Positions 45,620 to 55,180 of a DNA stretch of 64,000 nt are shown here, piece after piece. Origin of the DNA: Bipolaris cookei. Its lineage: Eukaryota > Ascomycota > Dothideomycetes > Pleosporales > Pleosporaceae. The stretch spans positions 248,001 to 312,000 of the forward strand of contig NRSV01000014.1 in the NCBI GenBank assembly GCA_002286855.1, given 5' to 3'. Position 1 is the first letter of the stretch. The number at the start of each line of letters is the position of its first letter. The notes beneath the pieces are model-generated. The model had not been told where the DNA came from. It made no database searches and saw only the letters and a list, made by a program, of their open reading frames with translations. A program made the translations under genes and the position numbers.

Positions 45620-47141
45620 ATGGCAGAACCGAATTTCAAAGGGAAAACGATGAAGAGGAAGAATGTCAAGGGCCTCGCCCTCAGCGCTCCGCCACCCAAG
45701 CCAGCACCTTCGGCTGGCGATGCCCAAATACCCGGTGCCCGCGCCAACGACGAGAAGCAGGACACGCTGGAAATCGGCGTTGAATTCCAGCTAGACCTCA
45801 AGGCAGAGGATTTGATAGTGCTGCGGGAACTGGGCTCAGGAAACGGAGGAACAGTCAGCAAGGTGCAGCACGCTGCTACAAAGGTCATAATGGCGAGGAA
45901 GGTGAGTCGGACGGGCAGGCGGGGTACATCAAAACAAAGAATGAAACAAGCTGACAAGGGCAGGTCATACATGTCGAGGCAAAGAACGAGGTCCGGAAAC
46001 GAATCGTACGAGAACTCCGTATCATGCATGACTGCAATTCGGATTACATTGTCGACTTTTATGGCGCTTTCCAAAATTCATCGGGCGATGTCATAATGTG
46101 CATGGAATACATGGACGTGGGGTAGGCAAATTTCCATCCGCGCAGTCAATTTAGCAGGCGCTGACTAGCAATAACAGCTCGCTCGATTGGGTCTCCAGAA
46201 CATTTGGACCGGTTCGAGTCGACGTACTCGGAAAGATCTCAGAAGCCGTGCTCGGCGGTCTCGCCTACCTATACAGCGCCCATCGCATCATGCACCGCGA
46301 TCTCAAACCGTCAAACATTCTCGTAAACTCAAAGGGCAATATCAAGCTATGCGATTTCGGTGTATCGAGTGAGCTGGAGGGATCCATTGCCGAGACGTTC
46401 GTAGGAACTGGCACATACATGGCACCAGAGCGGATACAGGGATCACCCTACACTGTCAAATCAGATGTGTGGAGTGTTGGTCTTACGCTCATGGAGTTGG
46501 CTATTGGCAAGTTTCCATTTGCTGGAAGCGGCGACGACGACGAGGCCGGGGGTCCCCAGGGTATTCTCGACCTTTTGCAGCAGATTGTCTTGGAGCCTTC
46601 GCCCAAGCTTCCCAAGAGCGACGCCTTCCCTTCAATTTTGGAAGACATGATTGCCAAGTGTCTGATGAAGGATCCAGCGGAGCGACCTACGCCCAAGGAA
46701 CTATACGTAAGTCCACCGTTTACCGCATACAACAATAAATATTAACAACACCAGGATCACGACGCCTTCCTCCAAGCCGCCAAACGTACTCCCGTCGACC
46801 TAGAAGCCTGGGCCATTTCCATGATTGAACACAACAAGCGCAAATCCCACCTCGCTCCCGCCGCCCCAGCCGCAACCATCAAAGAGAAGCTGCGCGAGCG
46901 CTCACCCCCTCACAAGCGCGAACCCAGCGACCCAAGGCAAAGAGTCGCCAACGGCGACGCCGAAGCAGCACCCCGCCGCCCCTCATACCCCAGCCGATCC
47001 TCCAGCAGCAACAACGTCATGAATCTGCCCATGCGCCCCGCCCCCTCTGTAGACGGTTCCAACAGCAGACCCGGAAGCAGGGGTCCCTCTGCAAACGGTC
47101 TTCCGCCTCAACCCCGACGGTGGAACAATGAGGTTCAATAA
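45620..47141 (+). CDS. STE7: MAP kinase kinase, Ste7/Fuz7/Mst7 type
   Basis: Exons 45620-45901, 45964-46121, 46178-46706 and 46755-47141 give 451 aa. The N-terminus has a basic TMKRKNVKGLAL segment resembling a MAPK docking site. Kinase features: Gly loop GSGNGGTV at 72-79, ATP-binding Lys94 (MARK), catalytic HRD at 186-188, DFG at 206-208, activation-loop Ser216-x3-Thr220 (the MAPKKK phosphorylation sites of MEKs), and the APE motif. The C-terminal ~110 residues are Ser/Pro/Arg-rich. The Ste7 type is distinguished from Pbs2 and Mkk1/2 by the N-terminal segment and the GNGGTV loop. It should activate the Fus3/Kss1-type MAPK controlling mating, hyphal fusion and, in pathogens, infection structures. 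All introns are GT-AG. Confidence 0.92.
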
Positions 47142-48024
47142 ACTTGGCTCTTTTTTTTGAATTGAACAGTGGTATATATACGTATACAGAGCACGTTTGT
47201 TATTCGGGGGCGGTTTTTTTCCTTTGAAAAAAAAGAAAATGTACGTTTTTGGTTACCCGTCGCCCATTGATACTGCTGTTCGATTTGTTTTCTTTCGGAG
47301 GGGCGGGGGGCCAGAAAGGGAGTGCATACAGGGAAAGGCTTATATGTATGAAAGATGGGGTTTGGGGAGGGTGTGTGTGTGGGTTGACTTGTTGGGGGTG
47401 ATGGTTGGTGTATATTTTCGAATATCAGATGTTCAATTCAAGATCTTCTTCTTCTCGTCTTGTTTGGGAATGGGTGGGGAGGTGATTCTCCTGATATTGT
47501 ATCTATGTTGGATTTTTTCTTAAGATATTGAAAGCATACAGAAGCAATCTTTTTGACATGTAAATATGAAAGATATCACAAAGGGAAAATTGATATCAAA
47601 GTATGAGTTGTGGTCAACAACAGTTTTGTAGAAGAATTCCATTTCTAATTCCGTGCTTCACTATATTCCCACCTGTTTCACAGTATCATTATTTAATCCA
47701 TCAAATGTTACTAGTCAGTCTCTAAGGTCGTATATCCCGATGAAAGTAACGTCCATCCCTGAGACACGCAAATCCTGCCGTGCCACAACGATCCTACTGA
47801 TTCGACCTCTTCAATGTTCCTACATTGCTTGTATCGCTCTAATATCTCGAACAGTCAATTTGCAATCTCTTCTTTATGGCATCAGGGTCTACAGTGAAAA
47901 AAATACAGGCTGTTGAGCCATGCTGCCGCTCGTGCTTTCTCATCCACCGGAGGCTGCATCGGCTTTCTACCCCTGTCTCCACGCTATATGTAGGTGAATT
48001 TCACATCGGGATATGAAATAGGTA
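47142..48024. other. Intergenic region, 3' of STE7 to transposon boundary
   Basis: Homopolymer-bearing T/G-rich sequence near 47200-47520, then AT-richer unique-looking sequence. No gene is supported. Confidence 0.45.
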
Positions 48025-48069
48025 ACGGGTTTCACCACCGAGCGGCCCACTCTACTACCGCGCCCTACC
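48025..48069 (+). repeat. Left terminal inverted repeat of the Fot1-like element
   Basis: About 45 bp, containing CCGAGCGGCCCACTCTACTA, matching the reverse complement of about 53432-53494. Confidence 0.88.
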
Positions 48070-48229
48070 TTTACCACAACATCGCGTGATGTCTCAACAA
48101 CCACAACCCCAGAAGAGCTGTACTGAAGCCAACGTACAAATAGCAGTCTCTGAGCTTACTAGAAACCAAATTCAAAGTATTCGGTAGGCTGAAAACGTTT
48201 ACAACGTCCCTAAAACGACGATACGTTGA

Positions 48230-48280
48230 CGACGCGACGGAAAGCACTGTCGACGCGACGGAAAGCACTGTCGACGCGAC
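48230..48280 (+). repeat. 21-bp in-frame tandem repeat in the transposase
   Basis: The unit (CGACGCGACGG then AAAGCACTGT) occurs twice in full (48230-48250, 48251-48271) plus nine bases of a third. Being seven codons long it preserves the frame, adding an Arg/Asp/Lys-rich duplication to the DNA-binding region. Confidence 0.85.
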
Positions 48281-49268
48281 TGCGAGCCAAACTGCAAGCG
48301 CCTAACAAAACTAGAAGAGGAGGCGATTACTCGGCGCGTAATTACTAAGGCTGAGCGAGGACTACCTTGTGGGAGAGATGATGTGCGAGATATGGCTAAT
48401 AGACTGCTCCGAGAACGTGGCGGAGAAGAGGTTGGCAAGAACTGGGTCGATAGGTTTATCCAGCGCAGTCCTGAGCTACGTACGCGTCGGAGCCGTCCAT
48501 ATGACCGCCATTGAGCTGCATGCGAAGATCCAGCGCTTATTAAGAGCTGGTTTGAGCTAGTTCAGAATACAAAGGCGAAGTATGGTATCGTGGATGAAGA
48601 TATCTAGAACTTTGATGAGACTGGCTTGGTTATGGGCAAGATTTTATCACAGTCAGTTATCGCAGGCTCAGACAAACCAGGAAAATCAAAGAAGATCCAG
48701 CCAGCCAATCGTGAGTGGGTTACGCTGATACAAGGCGTTGGCGCAACAGGGAAGCGTATCCCAGCCTTTCTCATCTTTGCAGGCAAGGTTCTGATCTCCA
48801 CCTGGTTCACAGAGGATCTGCCACGCGACTGGGTGATTCAAGTTAGTACTAACGGCTGGATGAACAACAATCTAGTGCTTGACTGGCTCCGTCACTTCGA
48901 TTCCCATGCGCGTCCTGTAGGGACGCATAGGCTGCTCATTATTGACGGCCACGAGAGCCACTGCTCAGTAGAGTTCCGAGATCTCTGCGAAGAGAAGAAG
49001 ATAATCCTCCTCTTTATACTTCCCCATTCATTGCACCTCTTACAGCCTCTTGATGCGGGCTGCTTCTCGCCGTTAAAGCGCGCATATGGCGACGCTATCT
49101 CGGTCTTGGCACGCAATCGCATCCACCATATCAACAAAGAAACCTTCCTACCAGCGTTTAAAAAGACCTATTATAAGGCTATTACACAAGAAAATATCTG
49201 CGGAGGGTTTCGAGGTACTGGGCTTACGCCACACGATTATCATATTGTTTTATCACAGCTTAGCGGTA

Positions 49269-49308
49269 CCGGACGCCGAAACGCCGCGGACGGCACAACG
49301 CCGGGTTT
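49269..49308 (+). repeat. Left inverted end of the nested element
   Basis: About 38 of 40 positions match the reverse complement of 52838-52877; the differences include CC-to-CT type changes. Confidence 0.88.
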
Positions 49309-49469
49309 GCCGTACCAGCACCACAGAACTTGAGGCTGTATAGCTCCATACAAACGCTATTATCTTAGAGAGGTTTTTTAGTTGTTGCAGTCTAGTTTAA
49401 AATGTTTGAATTGAAAATAATTTTTCAATCTTAATCTAATTCGATATTTTGGGCTGGGTAGCTTTTAAA

Positions 49470-52400
49470 AAATGGGGCGTTCCCCACAAACGCGAGGCGG
49501 GCGGGAGGCAGTTTTCGTGCTTTTTTTGCCGGAGCTAGTAAAAGCTGGCTCCGGTTTTTTTTTTAACTTTTTTTTACTACCCACCAACACCAAAGCGATA
49601 AATATTTTTTTAATCTGGGCTTCGTTTTAACGGCGTTTGAAAAAAGCTTTTTTAAAAACTTTTTTTTGGCCATATTTTTTGGGAAAAATTTTGATAAGGT
49701 TTTTTGAAAAAAAAAAACCTTTGTTTTTTTGCGGGGCGGAGGCTTGGCGGGGGCTATTTTCCGGCTGGGGTTAAATGGGCAAAAAAGGGCTGCTTTGCAA
49801 AAGGCGTTTTCCGTTCCTCGCACGCATCTAGTTTCTTGCCTTTTTCCCGGCCGGCGGGCGCCGGGGGGCCGGCACGTCACCGCACATCTAAAGTTTTTCT
49901 TTGAGCTTTAAAGGTTAAAAAAACCTTTTTTTCTCTCTTCTCTAGCCTTGATCGCGATAGCTTTTTTTAAAAAGATTTTTTTGGCGGCTTGTTTTAAAAC
50001 TGCCTCTTTGAATCGGCGGCTATTTTTTTCTGCTCATTTTAATTAGGCGGGCGGAAAAAAGGCTTCGGCCGGCCAAACCTTTCTTTCGCGGAAACCAAGG
50101 AAAAAGTTTAAAAGCTCCACCATAGTTTTAAAATTTCGTCGGGGTTAAAAAAAGCTTCAAGTGGTTTACCCAGAACTGGGGTTTTCCGCTTGCTTTCCGC
50201 TTTTGCCTTCTTTTCATTTTTTAATAAAAGAAAAAGCTTTTGCCCAAAGCTTGCTTGGTTTTCCACGCCGGAAAGAAAAAAACGCTTGTAATCGGCAAAA
50301 GTTTTCAAAAAGTTTCAATTTTCAAATAAATCTAACTAAAAAAAAAGCAGGCTTGGGGAAAAAAAAATCGATTTTTTCTTAGAGCTTCTGGTTTTTCTGG
50401 CTGGTAAGCTTGCATTAATTTAAAAAAAAAGGGCCGGGGCCCGAAAAAAAATCGTTTCTCCAAGTTTCAGGGAAAGAGGCTGATTGCTTGACTTTAAACG
50501 CGTTTTTCTTTCTATGTGCTTATGTCAGTTTAGCTACAGTCTAAAAAATTTTTTGGAAGTTAATAAACTTCTTTGAGGGGATTTAAAATGAAAAGAGTGG
50601 TGAGGGTATTCCCAGTAACTTCAAAAAAGGGGCTCCGGGGAGAAATAAGTTAGATTTTCCTTTAAAAAAAAAAAAAAAAAAAAACGGCCCGCGCCGGCCC
50701 AAAAAAAAAAAAAAAAAAAGGCCCGCCAGGAAAATTTAGGGTTGGGGGAAGGAAATTGGCGGATTTAGTAATATGGGTAAGTTAAAAGGGGCCCTTGCGG
50801 GCTTAGTTATCCATGAAAAGCTTCGATAGCTCATTTTTGAATAATGCGGGTAGATTAAAGGCGGGTTTTTAAAGTAAAGCCCCCAAATATTTCAAAAAAG
50901 CGGCTGCAGCGTAATGAAGTTCGAATTGGGCGGGGGGCGGGGAAAGGGAAAAAAAAGAAAAAAAAAAGAAAAAGAATAAAAAGCTAAAAAGTATTTTTAA
51001 TTTCTTGATTCACAGTTAGTCAATTTAAAAAAAAAAATCTGCTTTGTTTTAATAAATTGGCTGTTGATGCCGCGTTCCAATGGAGGGAGTAATCGGTTTT
51101 TAAAAAAAAGAATAAGGGATCGAAAAGCTTTTAGCTTAGTAGCCGGGATCGAAACACTGTGTTTGGAGGCCATTGGTTGGATACCGAAATTATTATCGTT
51201 TGACCCAGCCGGGTTAGCTTGATGCCGTAATTTTTCGGGGGCGGTGTATGGGAAATAATCTGGGGATCGGGAAAAAAAAAAAAAAACCTTGGAAAGCCAT
51301 TGGAAAAAATTTCTGGGGATAGAAGGCTTTAAGATTTTTTTTTGGCTGGAAGTAGATGATTAACTCGAATCTTTAGATACGAATTCCATTCGCCACAAGG
51401 GATACATGGCGAATCACCTGTAAAATCCACCTCCGGCGATCCGCCGGGTCTTGGGATATTTAGGGATCTTTTCAAAATCCCAGAAAAGGCGCAAAGGAGG
51501 GAAAAAAGGCTTGAAGAAAAAAAGATCCTGACTTTGAAAAAGCGGAGACTGTAACTCCAAGCATTTGAAAAAAGCCCTTTTCTTTTCATCCATAAAATAT
51601 AGTGATATTTTTGGCCGCGGGCTTCCACTTTTATTATTTGATCGGATTTTTTTGGGCGCAAGGGAAAAGGCTCAAAAAAAAAATTATAAAAAAGCCGATT
51701 ATTTTTTCTTCTCTTGGAAATCTTTGCCTGGGCGGCGGCTGCAATCAAAATTAAGGGGCGTTTGTTTTTGGTTTTTGCGCTTTGAGTTAAAAGGGAAAAA
51801 AAAATAAAAAGGGTGCGGATGGGCGATGAAAAACCAAAAAAAAGCGGATTTTTTTCAACCAATATGGGTATTTTTTTTCCCGGGGGGACCTTGGGGCCTC
51901 TGGGGCCAAAAGGCTTTGCGGAACGCGATTATTTTACGAAAAATTTAAAATATTCTCCGTGTGGTTAAGGGTTTTAGTAGGCCTCGCTAACGTGAGGCCT
52001 CAAAATCTAAATATAATTTTTTCGATTTTAAAAGCTTCAGGCTTTTCGTTTATATTCTGGGTTAGAGCGGCCCTTTTTTTGCTTTAATTGCTTCTGTGCA
52101 AAGCCGGGCTTTTGTTCTGGGAAGAAAGGGTTTGGAAAAAATTTTTGCCGCGGTTGGGCGGCTGGCTTTTTAAAAAGCGGTTCCTTGGATCCAAAACCAA
52201 CCAAAAAATTTTTTTTCTTTCCCGGCAAAATTTTTTTAGCGTTTATAATCCAAAAGCTTTTTTCTTTTTTTTCCAGGCTTTTAAAGGTTATCGGATTAGC
52301 AAAAGCAAGCGCAAAAAAAGCGTTCCAAAATTAGGTTTGCATTTTAGTTTACCGTTTTTGTTTGGGGGTTGATTAAAAAAAGTGGGAATTAGGGGAATAA

Positions 52401-52526
52401 TTTTGGGGTGGTTGGAAAAACAGCGAAAAATCCCGGGCCGTTTTTCTTTTTGCCGGTCCCGCGGCGCTTTTTTAAGCGTCGCGGCAAACCCTCCTTAAAA
52501 AACGTCGGTGCTTGCAGTACGCCAAC
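49470..52526. other. Homopolymer-inflated low-accuracy sequence segment
   Basis: Almost every base or dinucleotide of the underlying element is expanded into a run (A, T, C and G alike), with random substitutions. 52147-52526 (380 bp) aligns in order with 52659-52907 (249 bp), including GCCGCGG, TGGATC, CCAGGCTTT, AAGCGC and the host flank ACGCCAAC, about 1.5-fold expanded. Upstream, 51930-52147 aligns in the same way with 52528-52659. Open frames here are Lys/Phe-rich artefacts and are not annotated. No biological mutation process I know does this; uncorrected long-read sequence does. The left limit is approximate. Confidence 0.85.
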
Positions 52527-52527
52527 A

Positions 52528-52784
52528 TTTCGAATAATATTCCGTGTAGGTGGTAGGCCTCGCTTACTGAGTCTATCTATATATTCGATAAGCTCAGCTT
52601 CGTGTTCTGGGTGGAGCGCCTGCTTATTCTCTGCAGCCGCTTGTCTGGAGGTGGAAATGCCGCGGTGGCGGCGGCTTAGCGTTCCTGGATCAACACCAAA
52701 TTTTCTCGCAATTTTAGCGTATACAAGCTTTTCTCCAGGCTTTAAGGTATCGATAGCAGCAAGCGCAGCGTCAATTGGTTGCAT
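52528..52784 (-). pseudogene. N-terminal fragment of the nested element's transposase
   Basis: Clean minus-strand frame from the ATG at 52784: MQPIDAALAAIDTLKPGEK, then a helix-turn-helix (AKIARKFGVDPGTLSRRHRG) and a CENP-B-type start (EAELIEYIDRLSKRGLPPTR). This is the N-terminus of the DDE-superfamily transposases common in Dothideomycete genomes. It becomes unreadable at about 52527, where the noisy segment begins, so whether the real copy is intact cannot be judged. Confidence 0.85.
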
Positions 52785-52837
52785 TTTAGTTACGTTGTGG
52801 GTGATAAAAGTGGATAGAATATTTGGTGGTTGAACAG

Positions 52838-52877
52838 CGATCCGGCGTTCTGCCGTCCGCGGCGTTTTAGCGTCCGG
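52838..52877 (-). repeat. Right inverted end of the nested element
   Basis: Inverse of 49269-49308; a degraded third version of the same end is visible at about 52432-52484 inside the noisy segment. Confidence 0.88.
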
Positions 52878-53431
52878 CACCTCTAACGTCGTGCTGCATA
52901 CGCCAACTCTACCAGCGCAAGAGAGTAGCAGCTAGGACCCAAAAACGCCGCGCAACGCGCGCGAAATGGAAGCGCAGACTACGCTTATTCGAAACCGAAT
53001 ACAAATCCAGCAAGGGTCTCCTACAAGTTCTCTTTATGAGTAGGTACGGTAGTTGAGTAAAGGAGCCTAGCAGATAGCTCATGAAATGGTGTTAATGCGC
53101 GAAACACACCATCGGCTTGAGGCTACGATTGAAGAAGCAACAAAGCAAAAAACTCACAAACGGCACTACATACAGACAGAGGGGTCACAGGAAGCTGGCC
53201 AGGTAGCTGATCAGATCGCTGAGGCAGAAGGTGGTAGCTGTAACGACGGCGCAATGCCTGCGAAGAGGGTGCGCAGTCAACGGCGCTACGGACGCTGCAG
53301 CCAAATTGGACATAACTCTCGCACCTGCCAAGTAGAATTAGAGGATATAGAAGATAGCGATAATTTAGAAGAATAATACTCTATTCTACCTAAGTGAATA
53401 AATTGTGGTGGTGTTGCACAATGTGGATAAA

Positions 53432-53494
53432 AGGTAGAGCGTGGTAGTAGAGTGGGCCGCTCGGTGGAGTAGGCCGCTCAGTAGTAAAACACGT
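53432..53494 (-). repeat. Right terminal inverted repeat, with an 18-bp tandem duplication
   Basis: Matches the left end in inverse orientation, but the GAGTGGGCCGCTCGGTG unit occurs twice (from 53450 and from 53468), the outer copy bearing C/T-type transitions. Confidence 0.85.
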
Positions 53495-53496
53495 TA

Positions 53497-53832
53497 GGGT
53501 AATTATCGAAAAATGGTATCCCGAGAGCCTTATAAGTACTCAATGATGATAAAGTACTTCGTAGATTTATCCGCAAACAAGACTCACTCTTGTGTCTCAG
53601 CAGCTGATTTTAGCGTGCTTATGTCAAGCCTTGGATACCGTATCCTACGTCTGTCCTCGGATTAGCTTGATAGTATCAAGGTGTGGCGCACGCTTCTCGA
53701 AGCATATATGCAAGTCACGTGCATCCTATTTTTGGTACAATCGGGTTCTTTTGTTTAGTCTAGAAGTACGGTTGGAGCTGTGCTGTGTGTCATGCTAACC
53801 TAAATGGCAGCATTCGTAACACCACAGCAAAC
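53497..53832. other. Spacer between transposon remnants
   Basis: AT-moderate sequence with no recognisable gene or repeat. Confidence 0.4.
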
Positions 53833-54326
53833 ATGGACCCGATCAGCCAAGCGCTAGCGCAAACCACCCCTATAGACATGCTTGCAGACTAGGTTTCTCC
53901 CGCAGGGACGGAAAAAGAGATTCTCTACTATACCTGATACTAATAGAAACGGGGACAACTTTTGATGAAGGATAAGGGCTGAAGCTAGCGATATCTCACC
54001 CCACCTAAGGAGAAAGCTCTTGTTGCTTTTATATCACGAATAAGTGTAGTTAGCACTCCTATACATATTAAGTATATACCTAGACTTACCTTTTATATCA
54101 CCCGTTAATGTGCTACGAAACGACCGTCCGAGCTACAGAAAAAAAATCATCTTTAAGCCTTCATTACCGCCACCTAGAGGCTAAATCAAGGAATAATAGG
54201 CCTATGCTATGGGAGCGTTATGATAGTAACATATATGAAAAATTGGTACATTAGTTCGATGTGATCAAGGAGGAACTCTATAGATCTAATGTGTTACTAG
54301 ACGTTAGCCTCTCTTTTTATAGTAGC
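53833..54326 (+). pseudogene. Decayed DDE (Pogo/Tc5-type) transposase, N-terminal part
   Basis: An ATG at 53833 starts MDPISQALAQTTPIDMLAD then stops. Another frame gives LTPPKEKALVAFISR, like the CENP-B-type L-x-x-x-E-E-x-x-L-V-x-x-I segment. 54166-54300 gives RHLEAKSRNNRPMLWERYDS, NIYEKLVH-stop-FDVIKEEL, which fits the fungal DDE transposase segment before the first catalytic Asp (RHPELKxRR...RxDNNIYDKxxxWFxVI), the stop standing where Trp is expected. Frameshifts and stops show a dead copy. The frame is then cut by the solo LTR. Confidence 0.6.
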
Positions 54327-54763
54327 TGTTACGCCCACAGGCCAACTGCTTACAAATAATCAGTGTGGAGGATCTCCAAAGGATGCACTGCGCCGCAATC
54401 CTTTAACCACGCCACAGTTCCGTGACTGATAGTACACGATCAGCTACATCCAGCCAATCAGGGCACGATCGTCAATGATCACTTTGTTGATCGTACACGA
54501 TCACTCAGCTACCAATCAGAACCAAGCCTTCCACCTAATCGTTCACGATCACTTCCTCTCCTTAGTATATAGCGAGGATATCGAATCATTATGGCTTGAT
54601 GTGTTCAACTTAAGTTTTGAGTACAAGTATAATACACAGACTTATTCTACTTGCCCAAGTTACTGTCCTCTTGCACCCTATCTCTCTATCTGCGAAAACC
54701 AACCAACAAGAAGCTGGATACCAGAAGTCTAATATTACTTCTACTCGAGCTATACTCCTAACA
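54327..54763 (+). mobile_element. Solo LTR of a Ty1/copia-like retrotransposon
   Basis: 437 bp, starting TGTTACGCCCACAG and ending CTCCTAACA, so it has the inverted TGTTA...TAACA termini typical of copia-type LTRs. It is flanked on both sides by a perfect 5-bp target duplication, GTAGC (54322-54326 and 54764-54768). It contains repeated CACGATCA motifs and a TATATAG-like box near 54568. No internal retroelement sequence is adjacent, so it is the product of LTR-LTR recombination. Orientation is arbitrary, chosen by the TATA-like box. Confidence 0.85.
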
Positions 54764-54768
54764 GTAGC

Positions 54769-55180
54769 CTTCTAGAGGCAATATCTTAGTAGGATACTAA
54801 GTTACGTAATTACTACCCCGCGATAATTGTTACTTTCTAACAGGATTCTAAGTGGTTTCCCAACTATCTATCGTCATTGCTGGGGGAGAGATTCTTCCTG
54901 TTGTTACTTGTAACAGCACTGCCTCGTGGCGTTGGCATAGCCCTGGCAAAAGTGGGCGGCTCGCTAGGGTAATCAGCTCGCATGTGGAGTATGTTAGTCT
55001 TGGTATACTAATTTGGGATGAGCACGAACCAATGAAAGATGGCATGGTTGCCTGAGCTTTACCGCTACGGTGCGCATCCTCATTCGTGTCTTGACGTACT
55101 TAGCTGCGATGTGGCCGGCAGCGTCTCGGCGCTATCTACCTACCCATTCCACGAACACTTAAGTCACACCAACACAAATC
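54769..55180 (+). pseudogene. Possible continuation of the decayed DDE transposase, and 5' flank
   Basis: After the LTR, the frame near 54852-55055 (VSQLSIVIAGGEILPVVTCN, then SLGILIWDEHEP) loosely resembles the DDE-family segment T-x-x-x-x-I-S-A-x-G-x-x-L-P-P and L-G-x-x-W-L. The match is weak and no catalytic Asp is certain. The rest up to 55180 should be the promoter of the DUF6536 gene. Confidence 0.3.

Larger units (their letters stand above)
49269..52877 (-). mobile_element. Second Pogo-type element nested in the first; length inflated
   Basis: Begins CCGGACGCCGAAACGCCGCG right after a TA in codon 393 of the host transposase and ends with the inverted version (reverse complement GGACGCTAAAACGCCGCGG) before CA, a mutated TA copy. 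Joining the flanks restores the host frame (GGT ACC TCT AAC GTC), which proves the insertion point. The element's own transposase reads on the minus strand from 52784. The displayed 3.6 kb is not the true length: most of 49470-52526 is a noisy, expanded rendering (see the separate entry). After allowing for ~1.5-fold expansion the element should be about 2 kb. Confidence 0.85.
48089..53376 (+). pseudogene. Fot1-like transposase, eight stops and an insertion
   Basis: Frame 48089-49268 continues after the insertion at 52879-53376, about 558 codons. The order is psq-type helix-turn-helix (VYNVPKTTIR), CENP-B-type DNA-binding region (NWVDRFIQRSPELRTRRSRP), then the DDE core. First Asp is in NFDETGLVMG (48605-48640), second in LLIIDGHESH, third in LHLLQPLDAGCFSPLKRAY, with 35 residues between the last two (DD35D). 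The C-terminal part has KTPRNAREMEAQ and a zinc knuckle RYGRCSQIGHNSRTC whose first Cys is now Tyr. Stops are TAG at 48185, 48605, 52933, 53041, 53050 and 53068, and TGA at 48227 and 48512. There is no frameshift, so the damage is by point transition, consistent with RIP or old decay. Confidence 0.9.
48025..53494 (+). mobile_element. Fot1/Pogo-like DNA transposon, interrupted by a second element
   Basis: The ends are inverted repeats: the left end from 48025 (ACGGGTTTCACCACCGAGCG, continuing to about 48069) matches the reverse complement of the right end up to 53494. TA dinucleotides at 48023-48024 and 53495-53496 are the target duplication. Removing the internal insertion (49269-52877 plus one TA) leaves about 1.86 kb, the size of Fot1-family elements. 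Differences between the two ends are mostly CA-to-TA transitions, and the right end has an extra 18-bp unit. The transposase (48089-53376) is in one frame on both sides of the insertion but carries eight stops, so the element is inactive. Confidence 0.9.

Noticed and set aside
49265..49343. A host-frame continuation ending PDAETPRTAQRR...TTELEAV that mimics a transposase C-terminus
   Set aside because: The sequence is the inverted end of the nested element; the genuine continuation of the host frame is at 52879 onwards (TSNVVLHTPTLP).
51329..51862. A 177-codon minus-strand frame and several other Lys/Phe-rich frames between 49.5 and 52.4 kb
   Set aside because: They arise from expanded A and T runs in the low-accuracy segment and have no homology-like pattern; the underlying element is different once runs are collapsed.
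49470..52526. Interpretation as a RIP-degraded AT-rich island or an exotic repeat
   Set aside because: G and C runs are expanded too, and the segment aligns in order with the clean neighbouring copy; RIP makes transitions, not base-run expansion.
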